A stretch of 64,000 nucleotides of DNA, from assembly GCA_016709665.1 (NCBI GenBank), contig JADJMI010000029.1, positions 236,600 through 300,599 of the forward strand, read 5' to 3'. Under the pieces are notes generated by a model. The model saw only the letters and a list, made by a program, of their open reading frames with translations. It was not told the origin of the DNA and ran no database searches. The DNA comes from Betaproteobacteria bacterium. Its GTDB lineage: Bacteria > Pseudomonadota > Gammaproteobacteria > Burkholderiales > Usitatibacteraceae. The position numbers and the translations under genes were made by a program. Shown here in pieces: positions 33,887-41,908 of the stretch (position 1 is the stretch's first letter; each line of letters opens with the position of its first letter).

Positions 33887-34929
33887 GCCGTGCGGCGGAA
33901 GGCGAGTTCGGCGAACCGCTTGCCACCGGACGATTCCCGCGTGCGCTCGCCCTCGAATCGCAGTCCTGCGCCGCGCGCGTCCCGCACGAGCGCCACGGGG
34001 TCGACGAAGCCGAATTCCGCCCCGAGCACGGCCAGGCTGGCGAAGGGTGACGGGCTCACGGCGGGAATGCCTTCCGAGGGCCGCTGGAGCACCACGACGA
34101 GCCAACCGCCGGGCTTCACGAGCGCCTCCAGCGCCGGAAGCGCCGAGACGGGATCGACGTACTCGAGCACGAGCGCCGCCATGACGAGGTCCACCGGCTC
34201 GGGCTGGAGGTCGCGGAAATCGCCCGCGCGGATCTCGAGCCCGGGAATCCGCGCCGCGTGGCGCGCCCGCAGGGCCTCGGTGAACGCCGGGTTCACGTCG
34301 ATCGCCACCACGCGGCGGGTGACCGAAGGATCGATGCGTTCGAAGCCGTTGCCGCCCGCGCAGCCCACCACCGCGAGCGAGGCCGGCCGCAGGGCCTCGA
34401 GCCGCGCCGCCAGCGCCTCGGCGAGCATCGCCGCCTGGCCGATCGCGGGCAGCGCCATGTGCCCCTCGTAGTCGGCGAGCGGCACATCGAGCCACGCGCT
34501 CGATTCCCGCACCATCGTGTATTTCTCGACGCCCGCGCGCATGCCGCCGATGGCGAGCCGCACGCGGTAGCCGAGTCGCTCGTAGAAGGGCCTCGCCTGG
34601 AAGGTCCACGTGTCGAGGTAGAACAGGCGCACCCCGCGGGCCCCGGCGTCGGCGTGGAAGCGCTCCAGGAGGCGCGTGCCCACCCCTTCGCCGCGATGCG
34701 CCTCGTCCACCCACAGCTGCTGCAGCTCGGCGCAGCGGCCCCACGTGCGCCCCACCGCGCCGCCCACCACGCGGCCGCCGGCCTGCCTCGCGAAGCACGC
34801 GAGGGGCCGGACCTCCGACAGGTACGGCGCCGCGCGGTCGTTGGCGTCGCCCAGCCCCTCGTCCACGACGAGCGCGTCGGGCTTCGGGATGGCCTCGTGC
34901 GCGGTGATCGAAAGCGGCGACTTGTCCAT
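33883..34929 (-). CDS. Fused GNAT acetyltransferase and SAM methyltransferase
   Basis: A 348-residue two-domain protein. Residues up to about 145 are a GNAT domain (EVRPLACFARQAGGRVVGGA, VDEAHRGEGVGTRLLERF, RPFYERLGYRV). After a linker, about 150-348 are a class I methyltransferase with LAVVGCAGGNGFERIDPSVTRRVVAIDVNP, IRAGDFRDLQPEPVDLVMAALVLEYVD and PGGWLVVVLQRPSEG. The GNAT half is very like the stand-alone GNAT at 55357-55812 in the same island, so the fusion is recent or recurrent. The substrate is unknown. Confidence 0.88.
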   Translation of the reverse strand: MDKSPLSITAHEAIPKPDALVVDEGLGDANDRAAPYLSEVRPLACFARQAGGRVVGGAVGRTWGRCAELQQLWVDEAHRGEGVGTRLLERFHADAGARGVRLFYLDTWTFQARPFYERLGYRVRLAIGGMRAGVEKYTMVRESSAWLDVPLADYEGHMALPAIGQAAMLAEALAARLEALRPASLAVVGCAGGNGFERIDPSVTRRVVAIDVNPAFTEALRARHAARIPGLEIRAGDFRDLQPEPVDLVMAALVLEYVDPVSALPALEALVKPGGWLVVVLQRPSEGIPAVSPSPFASLAVLGAEFGFVDPVALVRDARGAGLRFEGERTRESSGGKRFAELAFRRTA

Positions 34930-34942
34930 GACCTCGCCGGCC

Positions 34943-35815
34943 CTACCCGGCGCGATCGCGCTTGCGGCTCTCGCGCTCGCGCCGCACCGCCTCGCGGACC
35001 GATGCCGGGTCCAGCCACCGCGCGTCGTCCGCGACGAAATCGGCGATGCGCGCCGGGTTCACCGTGTAGGAGGCGCCGGCCTTGTCGCGCACGAGCAGGC
35101 CCGCATCGACGAGCTCACGGCGCATCGTCACGTGGTCGAGGCCGCCGGGCGCGCAGAAGCCGGCGAGCCAGCCGCGCAACAGGTCGCTTACCTGCTTTTC
35201 CGTATACGTCGCGCCCGCTTCGAACCGGCATGCCGCGAGGCCCTTGAGCAGCCGCTGGTCGCCTTCGCGCCCGGGCCAGCCTTCGACCGGACCGTTCGCC
35301 ACCAGGCGTTTCAGGTCCGCGAGGGCCGCATGGTAAGCGCCGATGCGCGGGGCGATCGCCTGGCTCCGCGCCAGGCTTTCCGCCGGCCAGCTTTTCTCGC
35401 GGTCGTAGTACCCGGGCACCGCGTTCGCGCCCTCCGGGATCACCACCCACGGCTGCTTCGAGCGCGTGAAGATGTGGATGTCCGGCGGCCAGCGATCGGG
35501 ATCGTCGAGCGTGCCCACGCGCACGAACGCGGACGCGAGTCCGGCGCCGGCGTAGTGGCTCCACAGGGCGACACGGCAGGCCGGGCATCGCGCGAACAGC
35601 TGGCCGTAGCCGCTTTCGCTCGGCGTGCGCACCATCTCCGGCTCGCCGGCGATCCTCTCCAGCTTGTCCGATTCGATGAGGGCGTTCAGCGCGAAGGCCG
35701 AGCCGGACTCGCGCTGGCACCAGCGGCAATGGCAGCAATGCACGAAGAGCGGCTTCGCGAGCAGCCGGTAGCGCACCGCGCCGCAATCGCAACCGCCGTC
35801 GAAGGTCTCAGCCAA
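34943..35815 (-). CDS. GFA/CENP-V zinc domain fused to DUF2087 domain
   Basis: A 290-residue fusion. The first half is a GFA domain with zinc ligands in GGCDCGAVRY, FVHCCHCRWCQRESG and FARCPACRVALWSHY. The second half, from about residue 175, matches DUF2087: GPVEGWPGREGDQRLLKGLAACRFEAGATYTEKQVSDLLRGWL, VTMRRELVDAGLLVRDKAGASYTVN. DUF2087 usually occurs with ArsR-like HTH regulators. TTG at 35815, overlapping the VOC stop (TTGGCTGA), is the chosen start; it puts LAETFDGGCDCGAVRY at the N-terminus. Confidence 0.82.
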   Translation of the reverse strand: MAETFDGGCDCGAVRYRLLAKPLFVHCCHCRWCQRESGSAFALNALIESDKLERIAGEPEMVRTPSESGYGQLFARCPACRVALWSHYAGAGLASAFVRVGTLDDPDRWPPDIHIFTRSKQPWVVIPEGANAVPGYYDREKSWPAESLARSQAIAPRIGAYHAALADLKRLVANGPVEGWPGREGDQRLLKGLAACRFEAGATYTEKQVSDLLRGWLAGFCAPGGLDHVTMRRELVDAGLLVRDKAGASYTVNPARIADFVADDARWLDPASVREAVRRERESRKRDRAG

Positions 35816-36206
35816 TCGCGTTCTCCCAGGCGGCGTTCTGCAGCACGGTGCGGTAGCCGTCCGCGTCCTCGAACGTGCGGCCATTCACGCCCCAGTAGGG
35901 GTTGAAGGACTCCACCTCGCGAAAGCCCGCGCCAGCCATGCGCCGGCAGGCCGCCTCCCAGGCATCGCGGTCGGGAAGATAGAAGACCACGAGGTCCTCG
36001 GGCGTCGGGCTCGGCCGCACCGGGTGGTGGCGGCAGGCCGTGAACTCGAAGTGGTAGCCCGCGCCCACGCGGCCCAGCATCACGCCGTCGAAGCCGTCGT
36101 GCCCCTCGAAGGAGCCGACGACTTCGAGCCCCAGGCCTTCGCAGTACATCGACCGCGCGCGGTGAAGGTCGGTGACCGGCCGCGCGATCCGCAGGTGCGC
36201 GTCCAT
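35808..36206 (-). CDS. VOC family protein
   Basis: A 132-residue single VOC domain: LRIARPVTDLHRARSMYCEGLGLEVVGSFEGHDGFDGVML, EFTACRHHPVRPSPTPEDLVVFYLPD and NPYWGVNGRTFEDADGYRTVLQNA. It belongs to a common glyoxalase-like family of unknown substrate. It follows the glutathione transferase gene by 3 bases and its stop overlaps the TTG start of the GFA-DUF2087 gene. Confidence 0.88.
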   Translation of the reverse strand: MDAHLRIARPVTDLHRARSMYCEGLGLEVVGSFEGHDGFDGVMLGRVGAGYHFEFTACRHHPVRPSPTPEDLVVFYLPDRDAWEAACRRMAGAGFREVESFNPYWGVNGRTFEDADGYRTVLQNAAWENAIG

Positions 36207-36209
36207 GCC

Positions 36210-36839
36210 CTACGCCTTGGCGTTCTCGATCGCGAGCACCTTGGCGACGACCAGGTCGGCCGCCAGGCGGTCGCGGTGCTCGAGCACGCGGGGAAACTGC
36301 CTCGGGTCGACGCCGTCCGACTCCATCCAGCCCGACATCGTGAAAAGGTAGAAGTCGCACGCGCTCTTGCGCGCCCCCAGCACCCACGGGCCGGCGAGCA
36401 GCTCGCGCTCGACGAGGGCGAAGGCGTCGCCCACCGACTGCGGCACCTTGCGCTTCATCGCCTCGATGGCCACGGGGTCGTCCGCCCAACGCGTCCCGCG
36501 CTGCCGGTGGGCGTGGGCCACGTGGACGGTGGAGCACAGGTAGCTGTTGAAGGCATTGAACCGCGCGAGCGCCCACGGATCGCCGAGCGGCGCCATGTCC
36601 GCTTCCGGGAAGCGCTGGCACACGTACTGCAGGATCGCGGGCGTCTCCGTGAGGATGCCGTGCTCCGTGGCGAGCGCCGGCACGCGGCCCTTCGGGTTCA
36701 CCTTCAGGTATTCCGGGGAACGCTGCTGCCCCGCCGCGAGATCGACGCGGACGGCCTCGTAGGGGGCGCCCACCTGCTCGAGCAGCAGGTGCGAGGCGAG
36801 CGCGCAGGAGCCGCGGGACCAGTAGAGGGTGAGGCTCAC
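36210..36839 (-). CDS. Glutathione S-transferase
   Basis: A 209-residue cytosolic GST. The thioredoxin-like N-terminal half has LTLYWSRGSCALASHLLLEQVGAPYEAVRVDLAAGQQ and the glutathione-binding ILTETPAILQYV; the C-terminal half is helical. It resembles the beta and theta bacterial classes. GTG at 36839 is the start; it overlaps the stop of a 36-codon reading frame upstream (GTGA), suggesting translational coupling. Confidence 0.9.
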   Translation of the reverse strand: MSLTLYWSRGSCALASHLLLEQVGAPYEAVRVDLAAGQQRSPEYLKVNPKGRVPALATEHGILTETPAILQYVCQRFPEADMAPLGDPWALARFNAFNSYLCSTVHVAHAHRQRGTRWADDPVAIEAMKRKVPQSVGDAFALVERELLAGPWVLGARKSACDFYLFTMSGWMESDGVDPRQFPRVLEHRDRLAADLVVAKVLAIENAKA

Positions 36840-36946
36840 GAGGCGACCTGCGTTCCGGGCCGCACGATCGCCTGCGCGGCGATCACGTGCTGGACGTCGA
36901 AGGGGGCGGCGGGCAATCCGTTCGGGGGTGTCGGGGCGGTGGTCAT
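36836..36946 (-). CDS. Short 36-residue ORF coupled to the GST gene
   Basis: An ATG-started reading frame of 36 codons with good GC-skewed codon use ends in the GTGA overlap with the GST start. The product is Ala/Pro-rich (TTAPTPPNGLPAAPFDVQH) and matches no family I know. It could be a real leader peptide for coupling, or the remnant of an internally deleted gene like others in this island. Confidence 0.35.
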   Translation of the reverse strand: MTTAPTPPNGLPAAPFDVQHVIAAQAIVRPGTQVAS

Positions 36947-36977
36947 GGCGTCGTTTCGGCAGGTGAGGGAGCGAATC

Positions 36978-37544
36978 CTACGACAAACGGCGGCGCATGA
37001 TCACGAGGCCGTCGTCCGTGTGTCGGTGCGTCGCGAACCCGGCCGCCTCGAAGAGGCTTCGCGGGCCGAAGTGGTTCTGGGCATCCGTGCCGGCCTCGGC
37101 CTTGGGCATCGCCTCGGCGATCTCGAGGCCTTGCGCCCGCAGCCCTGCGCAGGCGGCTTCCAGCAGGGCCTTCGCGATGCCGGTTCGGCGATGGGCCTTC
37201 GCCACCACGAAGCAGGTGATCGCGCCGATGCGCGCGGAATCGGGATCGGGCTCGTCCGCGAAGGAATCCATCAGGTCCCGCGGCGCGGCGTTGCACCAGC
37301 CGACCACCCTGCCGTCGCGGTAGGCCAGGTATCCCTGCATGCGGCGGGCGCCGATGCGCTCGCAGGCCTGCGCCCGGTTCTCGGCCGCCGTGCGTGCGGC
37401 CCAGTCGACCCGGTTGTGGTCCACGTACAGGCACTGGCAGTAGCAGGACGACCACTTCGGGTTGTCCGCGAACGCGTCACCCTCGAAAAAGCCGAGAAAA
37501 TCCGCCTGCCGGTCCGGCGTGAGCGGCCGGATCTCGATCGTCAT
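36978..37544 (-). CDS. GNAT family N-acetyltransferase
   Basis: A 188-residue GNAT protein with an unusual insert rich in aromatic and cysteine residues near the N-terminus (PKWSSCYCQCLYVDHN), found in a common group of uncharacterised acetyltransferases. The acetyl-CoA loop is visible as VVAKAHRRTGIAKALLEAACAGLR, and GPRSLFEAAGFATHRHTDD follows. Its start overlaps the DinB stop by 4 bases. Confidence 0.88.
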   Translation of the reverse strand: MTIEIRPLTPDRQADFLGFFEGDAFADNPKWSSCYCQCLYVDHNRVDWAARTAAENRAQACERIGARRMQGYLAYRDGRVVGWCNAAPRDLMDSFADEPDPDSARIGAITCFVVAKAHRRTGIAKALLEAACAGLRAQGLEIAEAMPKAEAGTDAQNHFGPRSLFEAAGFATHRHTDDGLVIMRRRLS

Positions 37545-38050
37545 GCCCGCTCCCGCCGCGCCGGCTCCGCGCGGTGAAGGTGGATCGTATACAGGTCCCG
37601 CGGCGGCGGCACGGAAGCGCCCGCGAGGATGCGTCCGACGCCGCCCCGGTGGTAGCTGCCGTGCGTGACGATGTGCGCGAGCATCTCCGCGCGGGTCATC
37701 GTGCCCGCCTGCCCGTCGGTGAAGGTGAAGGCGATGCGCTCGCCCAGCTTCCCGTCGTCGACCGACGCCGTGTAGTCCGCGTACCAGCGGTCGCAGGCCT
37801 TCACGCCGGCTTCGAGCTCGTCGAGCGTCGGCGTTTCCTTCGTGTTGGTCGCGTCGAATCCGTGCGGCTTGCCGGCCAGGTGCGCGGCGAAGATGCGGTC
37901 GACCACGAAGATGTGGTTCAGGAGACGGATGGCGGCGTGGCGCGCCTCGGCCTGCGCGGCGGGGTCGATCAGGCGAACCTGCGCGAACAGCTCCTCGTTG
38001 GCCCAGGCCTTGTGGCGGTAGAGCGAATGCAGGAGGGCGGCGGTGCTCAT
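37541..38050 (-). CDS. DinB family protein
   Basis: A 169-residue four-helix-bundle protein. The DinB metal-binding histidines are seen as LLNHIFVVDRIFAAHLAG and AHIVTHGSYHRGGVGRIL, plus RHKAWANEELF at the start. Members bind a divalent metal and include bacillithiol- and mycothiol-dependent transferases; here the thiol is unknown. ATG at 38050 was chosen; the longer frame upstream overlaps the YdeI-like gene as a shadow. Confidence 0.9.
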   Translation of the reverse strand: MSTAALLHSLYRHKAWANEELFAQVRLIDPAAQAEARHAAIRLLNHIFVVDRIFAAHLAGKPHGFDATNTKETPTLDELEAGVKACDRWYADYTASVDDGKLGERIAFTFTDGQAGTMTRAEMLAHIVTHGSYHRGGVGRILAGASVPPPRDLYTIHLHRAEPARRERA

Positions 38051-38091
38051 GGCGGCGGTCTCTCCGGGGGCGGAGCGCGCATTGTGAACCA

Positions 38092-38673
38092 CTACGCCAT
38101 CAGGCGCTTGCCGGCGGCGCAGGCCGCGAGGTACTTCGCGAAGCGCCGCTCGCGCGTGGCGGGCTGCTTGGCGCTCGCGATCCAGTGGGCGCAGGCCTTG
38201 CGGTAGCTGGGCGCCACTTTCGCGTGGAAGGCCCAGGCCGCCTTGTCCGCCTTGAGCGCCCGGATCCGGGCGGCCGACAGTTCGACGTCCGGCTTCTTCT
38301 CGTACGAATAGCCGCTCTTCGCATGGTGAAAGCGCTTCTCGTACTCCGCGAGGCCTGCGGCCTTCATTCGTCGTTCGGCGATGAGCGCCTCGGCCCGCGC
38401 GATGTTCACCTTGCTCCACACGGAGCCCTTGCGGCGCGGCGTGAAGCGGATCGTGTAGGTGTCGTCGTCCACGCGCCTTCGCACGCCGTCGATCCAGCCG
38501 ACGCACAGCGCCTCGTCCACGGACTGGGGCCAGGTCATGCAGGGCTTGCCGCTCGCGACCTTGTGGAAGCCCACGAGCAGTTCGGTCGCGCGATGCGCGT
38601 GCTTCGCGAGCCAGCGGCGGAAGGCGGCCGGGCTTTCGAAGAAGACGGGTTCGCTTGCTCCGTCCTTCGTCAT
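38092..38673 (-). CDS. YdeI/OmpD-associated family protein
   Basis: A 193-residue YdeI-like protein: FFESPAAFRRWLAKHAHRATELLVGFHKVASGKPCMTWPQSVDEALCVGWIDGVRRRVDDDTYTIRFTPRR is the family hallmark, followed by SVWSKVNIARAEALIAERRM. The C-terminal part carries PSYRKACAHWIASAKQPATRERR. Function is poorly defined; E. coli YdeI-like proteins are linked to peptide stress. The ATG at 38673 overlaps the stop of the SUKH gene by 4 bases. Confidence 0.88.
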   Translation of the reverse strand: MTKDGASEPVFFESPAAFRRWLAKHAHRATELLVGFHKVASGKPCMTWPQSVDEALCVGWIDGVRRRVDDDTYTIRFTPRRKGSVWSKVNIARAEALIAERRMKAAGLAEYEKRFHHAKSGYSYEKKPDVELSAARIRALKADKAAWAFHAKVAPSYRKACAHWIASAKQPATRERRFAKYLAACAAGKRLMA

Positions 38674-39467
38674 CGCGACCCGATGGCCCGCGCGAAGCCC
38701 TCGAAATCGGGAGCCACGACCCGCTCGCTCTCCGGCCCGGCCACCGGGTCGATCGTCACCACGGGCCACGGCGGGGCGCCCCCCACGTCGAAGGCGAAGG
38801 ACTCGAGGCCGCCGTCGCCGCCGAAGAACAACCTGTCCGGAAAGGCGTCCCGATCCTCGCGGTCGTTCCACTGCTCGAGCACGGACGCGATGTCCCAGAG
38901 CTGGAACCACCCCGGCTCGATCGAGAGCTCGCCCTCGCCGCCGTTGGACAGGCGCAGGAACGCGATCCAGGCCGAGGGCGGCGCGAACGGGAGCGCGGCG
39001 AGCAATTGCTCGATCTGACCGGGCGTCGCGCCCGGTTGCGGGTGCCAGTCGCGGGCGAGCGCCGGCGATTCGACCGGCGCCGGGGCGAAGGCGTGGGCCT
39101 CGCGGGCAAGCGCCGCGAGCTCGTCGTCGAAACCGCCCGTCTCGTAGAGCGCGAGGAAGACCCACTCGTCCCCGAGCTCGCGCAGGCGGGTCGCTCCGCG
39201 TGCGGCCAGGGCGTCGACCCTTGCCTGCGGCAGGCGCAGCGTCACGCCTCGCATGCCTTCCACGAAGGCGAAGACCACGCCGGCGCGGAAAACGACGTAA
39301 TACGCGAAGCGCGCGCCGTCCGGGGTGAAGTCGTCGACGTCCGGAAGCACTTCGGTCGCCCGGCGAAGGGCCCCGGCGGGATCGGAGTGGGCCGACTTGC
39401 CGCGCAGCCACGCGAACACCGCCAGATTGGGCGGACGCATGAGGCTTTCGGGCGGCGGGAGGGGCAT
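38670..39467 (-). CDS. SMI1/KNR4-like (SUKH) domain protein
   Basis: A 265-residue protein. The C-terminal 110 residues match a SUKH domain: GQIEQLLAALPFAPPSAWIAFLRLSNGGEGELSIEPGWFQLWDIASVLEQW, then FFGGDGGLESFAFDVGG and VVTIDPV. SUKH proteins are often immunity factors against polymorphic toxins, but no toxin gene is adjacent. The N-terminal half is a separate domain I do not recognise. It is the first gene of the leftward block that begins after the plus-strand membrane protein promoter. Confidence 0.82.
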   Translation of the reverse strand: MPLPPPESLMRPPNLAVFAWLRGKSAHSDPAGALRRATEVLPDVDDFTPDGARFAYYVVFRAGVVFAFVEGMRGVTLRLPQARVDALAARGATRLRELGDEWVFLALYETGGFDDELAALAREAHAFAPAPVESPALARDWHPQPGATPGQIEQLLAALPFAPPSAWIAFLRLSNGGEGELSIEPGWFQLWDIASVLEQWNDREDRDAFPDRLFFGGDGGLESFAFDVGGAPPWPVVTIDPVAGPESERVVAPDFEGFARAIGSR

Positions 39468-39565
39468 GTCAGGCGGGCGACGCGATGGACGCCTCCCAGC
39501 TTGCCGGCTTTCGGACCGGATGGGGTAACCGCCTGTGACGCGGCGCCGGTCCGGCGAACGGGTAA

Positions 39566-39605
39566 GTCAAAAATACTTGACATTGCGAAGGCCCGCCCCT
39601 AACCT
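39566..39605 (+). promoter_or_regulatory. Promoter with overlapping operator for the membrane protein/HTH pair
   Basis: TTGACA at 39577-39582, 17 bases, then TAACCT at 39600-39605 is a strong promoter. A palindrome GTCAA, AAATAC, TTGAC (39566-39581) covers the -35 box. The small HTH protein encoded second in this unit is the likely repressor that binds it, giving feedback control; this is inferred from position. Confidence 0.72.
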
Positions 39606-39667
39606 GCGCCATGTCCGGTTTTTTTTACATCACGCCGCCCGGCCCGGCCCCACCGCAGGAGAATTGC

Positions 39668-40111
39668 ATGAACCTTTCGTTCCAGGAAAAGAGCCTCTGG
39701 GTGATGCTCGCGAGCCTCGTCGTCGGCTTCGGCTTCTACTTCGCCAACGCGTTCGGCGCCCATGCCGAGCTCGCGGCCCACGCGCCCGGGCAGTCCGCCG
39801 ATCTCATGGCGCCCTACGTCGGCCTGTTCATCGCCGCCGTGATCCTGCTCGTGGTGGTTTCCGTCGCCGGCCATGTCGCCATCGCGCTGGCCGAGCGCAA
39901 TCCGCAGACCGACGAACGCGACCGGCTCATCGCGCTCAAGGGCACGAGCTACGCCTCCTACGTCCTCGCGACCGGCGTCTTCCTGGCCTTGACCGCGGCG
40001 GTCTTCACCCCGGGAAACTTCATCTTCACGCACGTGCTCCTCGCCTTCTGGGTGCTCGCGGAGCTGGTGGCGATCGGCTCGCAGCTCGTCATGCACCGCC
40101 GGGGCGCCTGA
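39668..40111 (+). CDS. Four-span membrane protein (DUF2178-like), partner of HTH regulator
   Basis: A 147-residue membrane protein with four hydrophobic segments (starting at SLWVMLASLVVGFGFYFANAF) and a conserved NPQTDERDRLIALKGTSYASYVLATG between spans two and three. This D-E-R-D motif and the adjacent small HTH gene are typical of DUF2178-like pairs. AGGAG lies 8 bases before ATG at 39668; the in-frame ATG at 39611 lies too close to the promoter. It and the next gene are the only plus-strand genes inside the leftward island. Confidence 0.8.
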   Translation: MNLSFQEKSLWVMLASLVVGFGFYFANAFGAHAELAAHAPGQSADLMAPYVGLFIAAVILLVVVSVAGHVAIALAERNPQTDERDRLIALKGTSYASYVLATGVFLALTAAVFTPGNFIFTHVLLAFWVLAELVAIGSQLVMHRRGA

Positions 40112-40113
40112 GC

Positions 40114-40335
40114 GTGGGCAAGGGCACCTATCGCGTCACCAACCGCATCCGCGAGCTGCGCGAGCAGCACCGCGCGATGACGCAGCAGGAGCTCGCGGAG
40201 CGCGTCGGCGTCACGCGCCAGACGGTGAACGCGATCGAGGGCAACAAGTATTCGCCGTCGCTCGAGGTCGCCTTCCGCATCGCAGGCGTGTTCGGCGTTG
40301 CGCTCGAGAAGGTGTTCCAGTGCGAGGAAGGCTGA
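40114..40335 (+). CDS. Small XRE-type HTH transcriptional regulator
   Basis: A 73-residue Cro/CI-type DNA-binding protein: NRIRELREQHRAMTQQELAERVGVTRQTVNAIEGNKYSPSLEVAFRIAGVFGVALEKVFQ. This YozG-like pattern is typical of small regulators paired with DUF2178 membrane proteins. GTG at 40114, 2 bases after the membrane protein stop, is the start. It probably represses its own operon through the palindrome at 39566-39581. Confidence 0.88.
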   Translation: MGKGTYRVTNRIRELREQHRAMTQQELAERVGVTRQTVNAIEGNKYSPSLEVAFRIAGVFGVALEKVFQCEEG

Positions 40336-40341
40336 ACGCGG

Positions 40342-40743
40342 CTACCCGAGCTTTCCCACCTCGCGCTCGAAGTTCCGCCCGTCGAATTCGAACACCGCGG
40401 GCTTTTCGCGTTCCACGTCGTAGTCGTCCAGGCAGCGCACGTTCACCGTGTAGAGCTCCGGCGCCGACCGCGGGCGCGTGAAGGGATGGATGCCGCAGCG
40501 GCCGCAGAAGTGGTGCTGCGCCACGCCGGTGCCGAACCGGTAGGTGCGCAGATCGGCCTCGCCCGAGAGGAGGCGGAATCGCTCCGGAGGCACGCGGTGG
40601 TGCAGCACGCCCTTCTTCGCGCACACCGAGCAGTTGCAGCGCGTCACGCGGTCGATGACCGTATCGATCTCGAAGCGGATGGCGCCGCAGTGGCAACTGC
40701 CGTGATAGGTGCGCGGCGCGGGGCCGGGCTCCGAAAGGGTCAT
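40342..40743 (-). CDS. GFA family zinc-binding protein
   Basis: A 133-residue GFA/CENP-V fold protein. Zinc ligands are in YHGSCHCGAIRFE, TRCNCSVCAKKG and HFCGRCGIHPFTRPR. The family is named for a glutathione-dependent formaldehyde-activating enzyme, though many members do not have that activity. Its ATG at 40743 overlaps the GNAT stop by 4 bases. Confidence 0.9.
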   Translation of the reverse strand: MTLSEPGPAPRTYHGSCHCGAIRFEIDTVIDRVTRCNCSVCAKKGVLHHRVPPERFRLLSGEADLRTYRFGTGVAQHHFCGRCGIHPFTRPRSAPELYTVNVRCLDDYDVEREKPAVFEFDGRNFEREVGKLG

Positions 40744-41213
40744 CCCGGCTCCTTCCGCCCGAGGGCCTTCTCCATGAATACGCTCGTCGGGTCGTCGCGG
40801 TAGTCCCCGAAAGGCCCCCGGCGGCGGAACCCGATGCGCTCGTAGAACGCCATGGCCGCGTGCTGGAGGACGCCGGTTTCGAGGTATAGCTCCCCGTAAC
40901 CGTTCGCCACGGCGATACCCTCGAGCACGTTCACCACGCTTTCGGCCGCGCCCCGGCCCCGCACCGCAGGCCGCACGTACATGCGCTTGAGTTCCGCGTG
41001 TTGCGGCAGCAGCGCGACGGCGCCACAAGCCTGGGCCGCGCCGGAGGCATCGCGCGCGAGCACGAAGCGCACGTGCGGCGCGCGCAGGCCGTCGAGCGTC
41101 AGCCCGTAGCGGCTCTCGGGCGGATAGAGCGGCTCGAGGTGCGCGTCGAGTTCGCCCACGAGGGCCAGGGCCTCGGGCTGGTCGACGGCTTCCACCGCCA
41201 CGCGCCAGGTCAC
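40740..41213 (-). CDS. GNAT family N-acetyltransferase
   Basis: A 157-residue GNAT protein: AQACGAVALLPQHAELKRMYVRPAVRGRGAAESVVNVLEGIAVANGYGELYLETGVLQHAAMAFYERIGFRRRGPFGDYRDDPTSVFMEK. The typical Q/R-x-x-G-x-G/A loop is RGRGAA. GTG at 41213 overlaps the stop of the broken DUF3052 gene (GTGA). Confidence 0.88.
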   Translation of the reverse strand: MTWRVAVEAVDQPEALALVGELDAHLEPLYPPESRYGLTLDGLRAPHVRFVLARDASGAAQACGAVALLPQHAELKRMYVRPAVRGRGAAESVVNVLEGIAVANGYGELYLETGVLQHAAMAFYERIGFRRRGPFGDYRDDPTSVFMEKALGRKEPG

Positions 41214-41423
41214 CGCAGTTCCTTGCGCACGACGAGCTTCAGGCCCGACCACACCTCGCTCACGGCGCAGACCTTGATGTCGACGAAGCCGAGCGGCAGC
41301 GCCAGCTCGCGGATCACGTCCTCCGTCACCGTGGTGGGCACCTTCGAGGAGCACGCGGCAGCCCGCTCCGATGCCCAGCTTCTTCGCGAGCGGCGTGCCC
41401 GAATAGCCCGCGGCTGTGTTCAC
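41210..41423 (-). pseudogene. DUF3052 family gene with internal deletion
   Basis: Only the two ends of a DUF3052 protein remain. The start (GTG 41423) encodes NTAAGYSGTPLAKKLGIGAGCRVLL, the family opening. Within about 75 bases the frame changes and the other end appears: TEDVIRELALPLGFVDIKVCAVSEVWSGLKLVVRKELR, ending in the TGA at 41210-41212. About 60-70 residues that link them are missing and the join is out of frame, so no working product is expected. Both ends keep the GTGA overlaps with their neighbours. Confidence 0.8.
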
Positions 41424-41908
41424 CGGCCGCCTTCCCGGATGCTCGAGGGGAGCTCGCGGAAATCCTCGGTCCGCGGCAGGGTGCGCAGCCCCGCGAGGAG
41501 CCTCTCCGGCGGCGCGATGAGCTTGCGCGAGCCCAGGTCCAGCCAGCCACCCGTGCTCGTCACCTTCACGCACGCCTTGCCGTCCTCGCGCCGGAAATCG
41601 TTGCGGAAGACGAACCGGCTTCCGTCGGCCGAAAGGCCCGCGACCGCGAGGGACACCTCGATCGACTGCATCAGCCTCACTTCGCGGTAGTACTCCACCT
41701 CGTCCTTCATCACCACGGGCCCGAAGCCCAGCCGCGCGAACTCCTGGGCCGGAAAGCCGTTCTCGCCGAAGAACATGAGCCGCACGTCGGAACACTTGTC
41801 GAGGTAGGCCGTGTTCTTCATGTGCGCGTTGAAGTCCATGTCGGCCCAGCCCGCGTAGAGCCTGCGCGTGAAAGGGGCCCCTTCCGGGTTCGTCTTCTCA
41901 GGGTTCAT
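41420..41908 (-). CDS. Acyl-CoA thioesterase, 4-hydroxybenzoyl-CoA thioesterase-like
   Basis: A 162-residue hot-dog fold protein: FTRRLYAGWADMDFNAHMKNTAYLDKCSDVRLMFF carries the catalytic Asp of the 4-hydroxybenzoyl-CoA thioesterase/FadM group, followed by EVEYYREVRLMQSIEVSLAVAGLSADGSRFVFRNDFRREDGKACVKVTSTGGWLDL. Substrate chain length is not predictable. The ATG at 41908 overlaps the VOC stop by 11 bases. Confidence 0.88.
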   Translation of the reverse strand: MNPEKTNPEGAPFTRRLYAGWADMDFNAHMKNTAYLDKCSDVRLMFFGENGFPAQEFARLGFGPVVMKDEVEYYREVRLMQSIEVSLAVAGLSADGSRFVFRNDFRREDGKACVKVTSTGGWLDLGSRKLIAPPERLLAGLRTLPRTEDFRELPSSIREGGR

